Source of the DNA: Siphonodentalium dalli
Lineage: Eukaryota > Mollusca > Scaphopoda > Gadilida > Siphonodentaliidae
Length of the DNA stretch: 64,000 nt
Direction of reading: 5' to 3'
NCBI GenBank assembly: GCA_032622095.1
Contig: CP136061.1
Span: 131,508,087 to 131,572,086 of the forward strand
The position numbers were made by a program, and so were the translations under genes. The notes below the pieces were generated by a model. It searched no databases. It was not told the origin of the DNA and saw only the letters and a list, made by a program, of their open reading frames with translations. Below are positions 50,970 to 62,682 of this stretch, in pieces; position 1 is the stretch's first letter; every line of letters starts with the position of its first letter.

Positions 50970-51310
50970 AGTAATAACATGATTTTTCGGGCATTATGGT
51001 TTCTTAACGGCCCTCCCGGAATGATTAACAGCCCTCGTGCCTATTAGCGGCCCTCGACTTCGTCTCGGGCCGCTTATAGGCCCTCTGGCTGTTAATCATT
51101 CCTATCGGGCCGTTAAGAAACCATAATGCCCTCAAAAATCATGTTATTGTTATATTAACGGCCCTCTGAAATGATTAACAGCCCTCGGGCCTATTAGCGT
51201 CCCTCGACTTCGTCTCGGGCCGCTAATACTAATAGGCCCTTGGGCTGTTAATCATTCCAGCCGGGCCGTTAATAAACCATAACGCCCTCAAAAATCATGT
51301 TATTGTTATA
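50970..51310. repeat. Tandem GC-rich palindromes (GGCCCTC / GAGGGCC)
   Basis: Two units of about 170 bp, each a large palindrome: CCCTCxxGGAATGATTAACA then GCCCTCGGGCCTATTAGCG, centre CTCGACTTCGTCTCGGG, then the inverse. Each is followed by AACCATAATGCCCTCAAAAA and TCATGTTATTGTTATATTA. Confidence 0.75.
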
Positions 51311-51319
51311 TTATTCGAA

Positions 51320-52235
51320 AACATTTACCCGGCACTTATACGTCTGAAAGGATGCTGTGCCGTATAAACTTCAGATTCAGATTCAGACATATTATGTGCC
51401 AATCGCGAGCCTGCAGATTTGTTAAATTCATAGTCATATTCGAGATACCCTGTAAAAACGAAAGGGACGTAATTCTACTTATTTAGTTCCTTCTATTCTA
51501 TGTTCTAACCTGAAAGTGCAATGGTAAACTGATGTACACAACACGGCAAAAAGTTGCTGTGACATAATATTCCCAATTTGGAAGACTTTAGCACGGGCAT
51601 TGATCTGAAAACTGACAAAACCGTAAGTCACCTATTTTCGTCGCAAACATCGGAACACGCAAAACGATGGCAATTTTCTCAGAATTGCGCATATGACAAC
51701 ATTCTAAAATATACCTTTCACGATATACGTATTATTGCAACGCGGACAAGCGGGTTGTTTCTGTGCTCTCATCATTTTGACCTGATTTTTTGCATTTCAC
51801 GCGCACATGTAAAAATCGCAGTCGATGCATCAATTGTGTGGCAATATATAAATCGTGTAACGTAAAGGTGATTTATTTCCGTTCCGAATGGCTCTGTGTG
51901 CTGTTCATGGCCACCTCCAACATGTAGGCCTATAAGCTATTATATAGCCTAGTAATATATAAATGCCATGTAGGCTACAGATACTATCCCCACCTCAAAT
52001 ATGTATTGTATACTACAACTCTGTCCCCATTTGTTTTCTGTTCAGTCTCTATCTGTATGTTGTTCGGCCGATGTACATAGTTCTAAGCCTAATTGATTTG
52101 GCTGTGGGTGCACCGTTTCACATGTATTATTTATTTCCACTTCTAAAAGACGGGGATAAATTGACCCGTATATATTGTAATGCGATAGATGCTGTTGACA
52201 TCTGACGACTTAAATGGGAAACTATTAGCAATATT
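51320..52235. other. Nothing recognised
   Basis: AT-rich. The ORFs at 51578 and 51963 have no known motif. Confidence 0.4.
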
Positions 52236-52241
52236 TTTTAA

Positions 52242-52854
52242 AGAGCGTTCCTTGTGTAGAAACATTGGTGCTGATGAGTTACACGACCAGGGGTGATGTC
52301 ATGGGATAGGCGCATCTTCTCATGTCCCATGAATACTGACTGAGAATAAAGCAATTACTTATTTACATTTGTACTCAGATGATCTTAAAAAAGGGGGGTG
52401 GGTAATAAATTATATGAACGACAAAGAGCGTTTATTTATCAGTCTAGAAGATATGTGGGAAATTGGTGGGAACACCACTGTATGATAGGAAGGGTAGGCC
52501 GGCCTATCGAATTAGTCAGATGTTATGTAGGCCCCTATGTCGCGTCGTGTTTCAAGTTAATTACAGGTCGTAAATGAATCAGGATATCTAGAGGTGTTAC
52601 ACTGCTATTTAAAAATCGCCCACCAATCTCCCACATATAATAGGCCTATTCTGGACTGATAATATACACTCTTTGTTGATCATATATATAATATATTAGC
52701 ACCCCCTCCCCTTAAGTCTGGAGGCAAAGGTAATGTTTTATTCTCAGTCATATTCATGGATGGAACGTTCATAATGTGCCTATCCCGTAGGTCTATGTCA
52801 TTCCCCTGGTCTGGTGACACATTTGTACCAATTATCATACACAAGGAACGCTCT
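52242..52854. mobile_element. Small element with AGAGCGTTCCTTGTGT inverted ends
   Basis: AGAGCGTTCCTTGTGT (52242-52257) and its exact inverse (52839-52854) bound 613 bp. The ends carry the same AAAGAGCGTT motif as the inverted repeat at 46753-47440, so the two may be one family. Confidence 0.5.
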
Positions 52855-52998
52855 GTGTTGCCATATTTAGGCCCTATAGGCCTATCATTATTAAATTAAA
52901 TTAATTATTAGCGCCCTTTTAACACATCGGATGTTAACGGGACCTAGCTATCTTATAAGATTAGGCCCTACCCGGTCAAATTGTCCATGGGGAGACCC

Positions 52999-53872
52999 GG
53001 GCAAAGCGGATCACGTAAGGTTTTCTTGTACAAAATGCAACCGGCAATTAGAAATATTAGCACTGTCAGTTTCTAATCATGATGTCATAACATTTGATGT
53101 AGGATGCATTCGTGGTCAGAGCTCTGCATCTATTGGTTTGGTTGCTATGGTGATTTTTAATTTTGATCCGCTTTGCCCGGCCGTTGGGCAAATCGGATCA
53201 CCACATCGGGCAAAGCGGATCAGCAAACTAATCCTTCTGAAAATGCAATACTACTCAACTAATCATACACTTTTCAGTTATATTTATGACAATATTACAC
53301 ATATTTATTGGAAATAATTAAAATCGCGTTTTTTTAAATGTTCAATTTTTTCAATTATGGACATGCTCCGACAATGCACGAGTTTTGTTGACCCATCTTA
53401 TTAAAATTGTCCAAAGTCACCCATCAAAGCTCAGATTTGTTAGATATCGATTTTAGAAATCTATTATTTTTCATTATCGGGAATTCTTTCTGGCCCAGAA
53501 GACAGTCAAAATTTCGTTACTATTACCACTTGATTATAGAGTTATCCATCCTTGTCTGTTTGAATAGAGTTTTGGCGTAAAATCTCGAGCAGGTTACCAA
53601 ATTGACGGCAGTTATTAGTACTCATCTTGAGAATATAAACAAATTCAAAAATCAATATCTAATAACTCTGAGCTTTGTTTGATGGGTTCCTCGACTCGAA
53701 TCAAATATTTTTTACCCCCAAAGCCAAAGAAATATTTAGTAATATAGGACCCTCTGATCGGATTGTTGTTGTTGGAATCTGTTGAGATGGGGACCCTCTT
53801 TACGGATTGAGTACCTTTAATCTACGCATGTGTACCGGAAGTTAGTCATGTTATGAATGATCCGCTTTGCCC
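52999..53872. mobile_element. Element with GGGCAAAGCGGATCA inverted ends, interrupted
   Basis: GGGCAAAGCGGATCA at 52999 and TGATCCGCTTTGCCC at 53858-53872 are inverted. The same motif forms an inner palindrome at 53166-53224. A TTAA element fragment fills 53401-53816. Confidence 0.55.
53401..53816. mobile_element. TTAA element 'AGGTACTCAATCC', truncated copy
   Basis: The right end ACGGATTGAGTACCT with TTAA at 53817-53820 is intact, and the inner CTCGACTCGAATC and TTGTCTGTTTGAATAG phrases agree with 24235-24714. The left end is missing. Confidence 0.65.
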
Positions 53873-54472
53873 GATCCGATTTGCCCACAGCACATCTTTT
53901 CACAGTCCTGGGCATTACGCGGGTGTCCTATAGTATCGAATTTAGCAAATTGACATATTGTCTTATTCCACACATGTATTGCCTAAGACACCGACAGCAT
54001 TTATTCGGGTAGATTGGTATCATGAATTTCACGAAAAGGCGGCCATGGATAACGATAGTGGGTATTTGCATCATTGTCATGTCATCGGGGAATGTTGTTG
54101 CTTCTTCTGTATTTCATTATTACTATCCAATGAATATGTTTTGGAATGGTCATTGCCCTCACTATACAATCTCTTAAACACCAGATATTGTGTGACTGGG
54201 CCCACTGGGGATCAATGATGCGCGCATGCGCAGTCAACGCATGTTTTGCCAAATAAGGTCAAATGAACCAAAATATCATTTTCAAGCAGCTCAATGTTCA
54301 TTCTAGGTTAAAGTGGGGCATGTGTGGAAATGTTATTTTTGTCACATTTCCCATATCACAATCTGCCTCAATTACCATAGTATCCCCTTTTTGCACATAT
54401 ATTTTAGTAAAATGACGGTTTAACCCCAATACCAACAACTCGTTTCTAAGGTAAAAACAGTCGCATAGCAAC

Positions 54473-54490
54473 CGTTGCCATGGAAAGTAT
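54473..54490 (+). promoter_or_regulatory. RFX/X-box-like site
   Basis: AGCAACCGTTGCCATGGAAA holds GTTGCCATGG, the core of the X-box bound by RFX factors. There is no adjacent gene start, so function is unproven. A weaker GTTGCTATGG lies near 53140. Confidence 0.3.
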
Positions 54491-54616
54491 TTTCGTGATT
54501 GCCCCCATATCTGAAAATAATACGTGGGACCTAATATACAAATGTGCCAAGTTTTATGCTTTTATGTAAATGTCCGCATTTGTTACACAAAAAACTATAC
54601 CTAAAAACATCGCACG

Positions 54617-55020
54617 GTGATTCCGTCACGCCCGTTGTGTGATTCCGTCACGGCGAACAAACCGAGTTAACTAGTAATATACACATAAGTGTGTGACAAT
54701 GCGGCATTTTTCTGCAAGTATAATGTATCTACTTTACTAATTGGGAACTTTTTCCAGGTCAGCTTGGCTGAATGAGCAGGGTTCTTCAATAGTACGGACC
54801 TACCCTCATATTGATGGCACGTTTTTGGTGATTCCGTCACGGACACAATTTGACCCAGAGTGAGATGATACTTAAATACACATATAGTTGTATATAATCA
54901 AACAACTTTGTATAGTATGTACAATGTTTTTTATTTTAAGCGGTACCCTACTGGTCATAATTTTTGATTTTATAGGCCACAGAAAAGTGAAATTCCGTAA
55001 AATTTGGTGATTCCGTCACG
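54617..55020 (+). repeat. Exact 14-bp motif GTGATTCCGTCACG, four times
   Basis: Exact copies at 54617, 54639, 54828 and 55007, all on the plus strand; GTGAAATTCCGTAAAA at 54987 is a near copy. The motif has GTGA/TCAC ends (imperfect inverted symmetry). The spacer text is unrelated between copies, so this is not a simple tandem array. It is translated in different frames, so it is not a peptide repeat. Confidence 0.75.
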
Positions 55021-55509
55021 CTGGAATTCATGGTATGTGATCATCGACCTGCGCAATATATATGCGCAAACGCACTAAAATTATAAATTTGGTAAAATCG
55101 TAAAATGTCGACGAAAATGTTCCACTGAGCTACAAACGTGCTCAATGGATTAGCGGGCATCGATAATGACTGAGACAAGAATAGATAGGCCTACACCGGT
55201 GATATCCTTTAAATATCATGGTACTAACACGAGCGATAACTCTATTTTAACAATAGCAAATTACGCAGTTGATGTGTTTTCTGTCACTGTTTGTGAGAAG
55301 AAAATCATATTTTGTTAGTTAATCAGTACAACATAATTGTACCAGGTGCCATACTCAAAGGTTAACAGAATGGGACAAGAATATTGTTATAACTAAGTCA
55401 GCCAAGCCATGAATAGTTTAACGCATTAGGTAATCATGTGTGCCATTATTGCCCTCCAACCTGTTGTCGCAAAGTTTATTGGTAAAGTACTTGGTACGGT
55501 ATATACTTG

Positions 55510-55815
55510 GGTACGTGCACCATGGTATACATGGGTACGGTACAGTACCCTTGCAAAATGCCCAAATTACCCTGGTAAACTTGAGTACGAGTATGACGGT
55601 TTACTTCCGTAAATACCAGGTAATGGTATTGCACTATGGAATACATGGGTACAGTATCATTGTAAAATGTCCAAATGACCTGGGTAAACTTGGGGAAATG
55701 TACAAAGGTTTACTTTGGTTGACACCATGGAACGTATACTTGGCCGCGTGCCACTGCGTGCACACTATGTTATACATGGGTACAGTACCCTTGTAACATG
55801 CCCAAAAATATAACC
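55510..55815 (+). repeat. Three-unit tandem repeat, about 125 bp
   Basis: TACATGGGTACRGTA occurs near 55527, 55645 and 55775, each followed by CTTGTAAAATGCCCAAA-type text and ACCTGGTAAACTTG-type text. The 118-codon plus-strand frame is a repeat shadow. Confidence 0.65.
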
Positions 55816-55829
55816 TGGTACATTCACCA

Positions 55830-56925
55830 TCGTACTTGCATGTACCCACGTATTTGTTGACATGAAATGTCTTCCACAGAGCCCAGTTGTTATAACATTT
55901 TCCCTGCTGGCCATAACTTGATATAAACTTTGATTATCGAATTAAAACCATTTAAGGGTCAGACGCACGTTTGGTCCAAATTTCCTGGTATTTCAAAATG
56001 GATTTTCTCAAAATCTATTTGGAATTATCTTTGTGAAATTTGGAACAAGCGATTATTGTTACACAATATTTAAGAACCATCGACCAATTGGATTTTATTA
56101 CCTCGTTTTCTTTACAATTATGCATGAAAAATATCTAAAATATCACTGTTTACAGATACCAAGACCTTCTGTAAAATATATATTTTTAAACAGTGCATTT
56201 CATATATCCATGATATCATATCTCAAGATCATGAGAGGAGACTTAATTATTCTTTATTTTTGAAATTTAAATGATTATTTTCATTACGAAAGGCAACTAC
56301 CCATAATTAATCTTTTCTATATTTCAGGATTTTCATGCCATGCCTTTGAACAATGAACAATTGGGCTGATATGAGTTGTGGGTCATGAGTTCATAACCCA
56401 GTTAAAGTTGACCACCATATCTTAACACTATGGCCTAATTCCTGTTGGTTGCTCCCTGCCTGAGTGGACCACACTGCATATCAACATTTGTTTTTATTAG
56501 GCTGGATATTTGTGACTGCTTTATTATAATATATGGGGTATGGTGCTGTATTATGGAATTAAAAATCTAACTCAACATTATGACACAAATGAAGCCTCGT
56601 CTCATAGAACCAAGACAAGCTATTTGGTTACTGGAGATATGCGTTAAATTATTAATTATCCTGGCAGTTCTTGGTACCGAAAGGGACAAAAAATAAAATG
56701 TACAACCTCTGAAATGTATTAAAATCCATTGTTTTTGTTGTTTCTTAATAATTGCTCAGATTCTACATATGATGATATGTGAAATTCAAGATTTTTTGCC
56801 AGATAGATCCAGATAAATTCTTTGTTGAAAATCTCTGGCCATTTTTTTGCGGGATTTATGCAAAACGTGCGTCTCCCCCTTAAACACGGTGGGGAATCAC
56901 GTGGTTTCGAGTTGATGAGTACCAC
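55830..56925. other. Nothing recognised
   Basis: AT-rich stretch ahead of the candidate first exon. Confidence 0.4.
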
Positions 56926-56934
56926 GCATTTAAA

Positions 56935-56976
56935 ATGGCGGAGGCGAAGAAAACACATCGAGAAATGAAGAAAAGG
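56935..56976 (+). CDS. Possible first coding exon, copy 1 (MAEAKKTHREMKKR)
   Basis: TTTAAAATGGCGGAGGCG is a start in a YY1-like AAAATGGCGG context; 14 codons follow to AGG|GTAATA, an acceptable donor. The segment 56930-57054 is repeated in the same direction at 63875-64000. No downstream exon was identified. The gene is unknown. Confidence 0.35.
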
Positions 56977-57059
56977 GTAATAAACTAGGATATGACAGAT
57001 TGCATAGTATTTTGGCAGCTACGAGCATATGCTACACTATTTTTCAAACAAGCTGATAC

Positions 57060-59070
57060 ATCATGTGTGTCCAAACTCACATTTGTTTGCTCAAACATTC
57101 TGACAAAAAGTAGTCAGTCGAAGTATTTTCCGCGATGTGTTTACTGACCAGTGTATTCCACGAACATTTTCTATTTTCATGCTTTGTCTCAGCTTGGACC
57201 AAAAATATTGTTACTAATGTTATGTTTATTGAAAGAAATCACATATAGTCGCAATATATTGAACCCTGCTTTTAAAAAATGTATTTTTCCTTGTGAATCG
57301 TAGCTTTTTCATTAAGGTAGGATTCCCCTAAATTTGGGAATATTCATTGCCGATGAGGGTGGGCTAGGTTCGGAGGCTCGTTTTTGACGATAACTGCGAG
57401 CACAGACTAAAGTGATATATCAAAATGTACGTCCAGGTTTGGAGTATCGGAAACCAGTGGCACTTTCCGCAAGAATGTATTATAAGTGGCAGAAAACTGT
57501 CTTGGAATATAGCCTTTGGCATTCGTACGCAAACAACGCGAAACCACATTTCACCCCAAAAAATCACTTAGTGACAGATGACCACGTGTCCCGATTACAA
57601 TTCCATTTGAAAACATTTAACGTTTTTCACCTGCAATACCCTTACAGCCGAATTCACCAAACCCACAAAACACGTGGAGTCGGAAGCCAGTTATCCGCAG
57701 CCAAAGTGCAAAGGTCAACTGCGGCGAGTGCAGATACCGGTATATATGGAAGACCATAATTGTCACTTTTAAAAGCTATTTGCGCCATATGAATATGCAT
57801 TGCTCAAATGGATGTGCGACAAGTAAGACGTCCTTTCTGAACGTGATTCCGGTAATAACTATATTATATTGCAGTGACTCCGTGCACAAACAACGTCTCC
57901 ACCACCGCCACCAACAACAACAACCATACAACAACACAGTACAGTTTGGAATCTCGAATTACGTTCCCGTTTGTTAGAACCCCATTGGCATTAGATCATA
58001 ATTTACGTAACGGAATGTAAAAAAATGAGTTTAACTGTGTATCCATTACGGTATTACCCAATACTATACGACACAATATATTTGCATAAACATTAATAAA
58101 GTAGCAGTACGCTACAAAACAATACAATATAATAATACCAATAAATAAAACTCATTTCTGTTTTTGTTTGTCTATCGGGCTTTGTTTATGTAGCTTTTTA
58201 TTCCGAATACCCAATAATCCGAAGGTCCGATACTACGAATATCCGGTATATATTCTGCAAGATCCGAACACCTCCTGAGAAAGATGACATTATAATTACA
58301 CCAAGAGGCGTAATTGCAATGCATATTTGTGGTACAATTATGCTTTAAATATGGCCATTTGTTATTAGCATCTTTTGGATTAGTATAGTATCAGACTCAG
58401 GACTGTAAATTTGTGCCATTTTGTGGTTATCACAGGCGTCTACTTGTAGTTCAATCTGGTACTTGGTGCGGGGTCCAGAGAGTTTTCAGATAAATATTTA
58501 GGAATATTTCAGCACACATATCGCTGAAAAACAATTTGTGTAAGAACACCCATTGTCAGTGTTTGGCACAAATTGATTTGCCAAATTGCTGTTTGCTGAT
58601 TTAGCAAATTTCTTAAATCAACCCATTGCGAATAATTGCCATTATTATGAATTTATTATAATTTAAATTTCTTCTAATGCAAGGCGAGTGTGTCTGTTTT
58701 TACATACACAGGGACCTATCAAAGCCAGTTTTCATACTGCTTACCGATGTGGGCACCCAAACTGCAGGTGCCAAACAAAACATTTATATACCGGTACCAG
58801 TATATTGACATAAAAACATATTTTACAAAAAGTTGGTTGGAATCATATTGTAAAGCATGTTTGGCTTTCATCTGTGAAAACTTCAAATAGTTTGAGTTCA
58901 GATTTGTTACCATTCAGCTACTTCCGTATTTCAATCAAATTCAAGTGAAATTACACAATACAGTGCAGGAACAGAGACAATTTGATCAATTCAACATGGT
59001 TATTATGTGGAATATCATAATACCAAATTAATAATTAACATAGAGATTAGTACTAAATAATAATTACTAA
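57060..59070. other. Nothing firm; start of a possible 5.3-kb TTAA element
   Basis: The 115-codon frame at 57412-57759 contains no motif I recognise. Confidence 0.4.
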
Positions 59071-59075
59071 CTTAA

Positions 59076-59519
59076 AGTTACTCAATCCGATCAGAGGGTC
59101 CTATATTATTATTTTATTGGCTTTGGGGGTAAAAAATAATTGATTTGAGTCGAGGAACCTACCAATCAACACTCAAGGTGATTATCGATACTTGAAGTTT
59201 TGTCATTTCTATTCTTTCTGTCCCAGAACATGGCGTCAAAAGGATGTTCTCGGTCAAAATTGCTCTATTATTACCACTGGATTTTAAAGTTATCCATCCT
59301 TGTCTGTTTGAATAGTGTTTCTGGTGTACACATCTCGAGCAAATTACGAAGTTATGGGCAATTATTAGTACTCATCTCGGGGAAAATAAAAGATTTCAAA
59401 AATCAATATCTAATAACCCTGAGCTTTGTGTGATGGGTTCCTTGACTTGAATCAAATACGTTTTACCCCCAAAGCCAAAGAAATGGTAATATAGGACCCT
59501 CTGATCGGATTGAGTACCT
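59076..59519. mobile_element. TTAA element 'AGGTACTCAATCC', copy
   Basis: TTAA at 59072-59075 and 59520-59523. The ends are AGTTACTCAATCCGATCAG and CTGATCGGATTGAGTACC. Body as at 24235-24714. Confidence 0.75.
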
Positions 59520-59749
59520 TTAATATACATTGTATCTGCACTACTACATGTAGTATATTATATGTACATGTAAGTGCTCTCACTTGAATATATAAAATAG
59601 CCTAATATATGAATTAGAGTGATATTAAACGGTACTGGTAAATCTAATTTCAAGCAGGATAATCATAATCCATTGAACCAAAGGATATCTGACAATAACT
59701 TATAATCATTTACAATCCCATACATATATAAAAATTTCCAAAGTTACAC

Positions 59750-60320
59750 TTGACAAATTAAACCCTCAATACAACGGATTTAACAAAAAGTTCAGGGGGA
59801 CAACCGCCAGACCCGACCATCAGCAGGGGGACACCCCCTCCCGAACCTCCCCGCTCAGGCCTTTTGGATATGCTTTTGGCAGATCATTCCCCTATAAAAG
59901 TGTCCCCAAAAATCCCTGGATAATTTACTGATACATTTACCGTATATGTAATGTATAGGGCTATAGGCGAGTGGTTGCGCATGGGCCTTCAGCCGCCAAA
60001 CACGTTTTTTTATCAAAATAATATTGTATTTGACCAATAAAACATTATAAATTAGTACATGTAAATAAACAATATAACATATAGCATCAGATAGTTGCTT
60101 AGTTCGGTTTCGAGATCAGATATCGGATGCTTCAGGTCGAGTCATTTTATGTACACAATACATGTATGTCTTAAGTATAGAATAGTGTTAAAATGCATTC
60201 GTTCAATTCATCACAACTGGAACATAGAATGGAATGATCTACAATGGGGTCTCGAGCAGTTTACCCCTTCGCATATTGAACAACGATGCCATTAAAATGG
60301 CACTTCCAGCCCGAGGACAG
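59750..60320. other. Nothing firm; GC-rich patch at 59790-59860
   Basis: A CAGGGGGACAACCGCCAGAC ... CCCGAACCTCCCCGCTCAGG patch looks like a transposon end, but no partner was found. Confidence 0.4.
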
Positions 60321-60659
60321 TAGCGAACCGTCATATTGTAGTCACCCTACTAAGTCCAGTTGATGAATTGACTGTAGAAACATTTTAAAATTATCATCCA
60401 TACCAAGTTTCGCATGGATGTACTATAAAATATATCGGATCAAACCCATATTCGAACTTGATCTGCATTTTGGTGTGTTTAATTTACATACCAAATATGG
60501 TGTTAATCAGATGAAAAATGTTCAAGTCATACTCATAGCTGCATGTGTGAACCCTTTAAGTAAAAACAAGAGCAAAAATGGTTATATAAAAAAACATGTA
60601 CGGTATGTACAGATGAAGAACGTGATAAGAAAAACCTAGGTAAGAAATATGAGGCAGAT

Positions 60660-61085
60660 CAGAAGAAATATGTTTGACTTACTAGTATGGCATCCGATAG
60701 CATGTGCGTACGTGAAGTGTTAATTATTTTCTAAACAGATCAATGAATCTATGAGGTAGCAAAAAATACACAGGTGAGGGGATCACTGGGGGTGTGTCAT
60801 CACACATGAATTAAATAGGAACACAATCGGACAAAAAGTAAATAGGTTTATATGGTATCAGATAGCACATGCCAATTTGGCATTTGTGAATGCAATCTGT
60901 AAAGTGTTAATAATTTCTAAACCGATCGATACAAAAACTATACAGGTGAGGGGTGTGTCACCATAAACATGTACATAACATAAAATTTGAACAAGATCCG
61001 ATAAATTATACTTGAGTTATCGTGTGGATAGCAAGTGTCTACGGATGGACAGACAGGCAGACAGACGAACGATACATGTAGCTGG
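60660..61085 (+). mobile_element. Tandem-repeat element (two units) with GACAGACAGG tail
   Basis: Units of about 170 bp share GGTATCAGATAGCACATGCC-type text, AAGTGTTAATNATTTCTAAA and ACAGGTGAGG. They end ACGGATGGACAGACAGGCAG and ATACATGTAGCTGGTTGATC, a tail like those of families C, D and E. Confidence 0.5.
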
Positions 61086-61120
61086 TTGATCCAGACATTG
61101 ACATTGCAGTGTATGTCTTC

Positions 61121-61248
61121 CCACAGGTATTGGAATTTGTGTCAAAAATGGGTTTTTATGATAATTTACTCCTCTGAATTCTATCCTCATTTAGAGGAGT
61201 AAATTGACATAAAAACCCATTATTTGACACAAATTCCAATACCTGTGG
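61121..61248. repeat. 128-bp hairpin, arms of about 55 bp
   Basis: CCACAGGTATTGGAATTTGT at the left and its exact inverse at the right, nearly perfect down to a small ATTCTATCCTCA loop. Strongly foldback and young-looking. Confidence 0.8.
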
Positions 61249-61249
61249 T

Positions 61250-62560
61250 GTTGTTCCATACATGTCTGTACACATAAACACATGCAACATACATTTAACA
61301 TTACTTTCTATTCTAAACGAAATATTTGGATCAGAAATTTGCCAATAAAAAAGATCAATAAAATTTGACATTGATTTACCAGCTTTTATACTCAATCGAT
61401 CTGCAGGGTCAAATGCTTCATTTTCAGGGCGGAAACAATAGGGTTTCAATTAGTCATTTGAAATGTACATAGACCAATTAGCAATCAAGTTGGTCACTCA
61501 TCAGACAGATGTGAATGGATCACGTGGTCAAAATGTCAGACTAATTGGAATTCCGAACTGTCAAAATTTTGTGTTGGTTCTGGCGATGACTAGAACATTG
61601 ACAAAACGCTCCCAAACTAATATATGGCAACAAATCAGTATACTTATTATTAGATAACAGTTTAAGAATCTACTGAACTCATCTGAATGCGAATATAGAT
61701 GATTAATTCCAATCCAAACAGAACACTAATACGACGTTATATCCAAACATCCATGCTTTGACAAACCGAATCACACACTTTCCACTTCACGAATTAACCT
61801 GTTCGATGAAAAATAGGGCGGTGGTCACTGGTTATTTCACAAATATAGTGACACATTACAACAGCCAGCGAATGATGCGAATGATATTTAAGTTATTGCG
61901 ATCGAATATTGATTCGAATGCACGAACAATTCAATAAGACTATACGTACATGTGACAAATCAGTCCGCACGTGAAACCGCTGTCTGTGAACTGTAATTTT
62001 AAGTGTAAACACGTCGTGTTGAGTTATGTCAAAGCGCTAATAACTAAACAATTATTGCGATCCCGAGACACAATCCTCCCCTCACATATCCATGAATGAA
62101 CGAGAAAATATCTCACAATTAAAGTGGCATACACAATTAATAATTAGAACTGAAGGAATTCAGAAAATTTACAATGATTCGTTCCCGCCCGACTGCAAAT
62201 TTCTATGAATGTTATTCATTTGTCACGTGACCATGATTCAATCAAAATGGCGTCCCCATAGTAACGATTTCTTCCAACTTGCAAATCTTATTTCTACAAT
62301 AATAGCACCTAGTAAATTGACCATACTATCGTATAATTGATCTACGGTGTCGGGGTGACAATACCGCTGGATAATTTGGCCAAAATAATGAAAATTAAAG
62401 GATTTGTGATTTTGTCATAAAAAAATTTCAAATACCATTTTCACCACCAAAAACACCGTTGAAATTTTTTTCAGTCTCGGCTATGACTTCAGATTACCGA
62501 TTTATACAATATCTGAGCTTGGGAACTCTCCAGGTCCCCTATTTCAATATGTGGTCATTT
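61250..62560. other. Nothing recognised
   Basis: AT-rich. TCAAAATGGCGTCCCC near 62242 resembles a start-site context, but no ORF follows. Confidence 0.4.
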
Positions 62561-62682
62561 TTTTTTTCATGGCATAATTTAGGGGAATCATACCTTAATG
62601 GTGAGTGTACACACGCATCGCAATTAAGTGATACCACGAACTTGTTCAGAATAGACTGAATAACTAGAGGATACCAAACGAG

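Larger units (their letters stand above)
57316..62594. mobile_element. Possible 5.3-kb TTAA-flanked element
   Basis: TTAA|GGTAGGATTCCCCTAAATTT at 57312 and, inverted from 62598, TTAA|GGTATGATTCCCCTAAATTA. The first 18-19 bases agree with one change. If one element, it holds a nested TTAA copy (59076), tandem units (60.7-61.1 kb) and a hairpin (61121). No transposase was recognised, so two independent short copies are equally possible. Confidence 0.4.

Noticed and set aside
44940-52850. LTR retrotransposon or Polinton
   Set aside because: No long direct terminal repeats, no reverse transcriptase, integrase, protein-primed polymerase or packaging ATPase motif was seen.
57412-57759. 115-codon plus-strand frame
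   Set aside because: No recognisable domain and no start context; may be inside a transposon, but not supportable as a gene.
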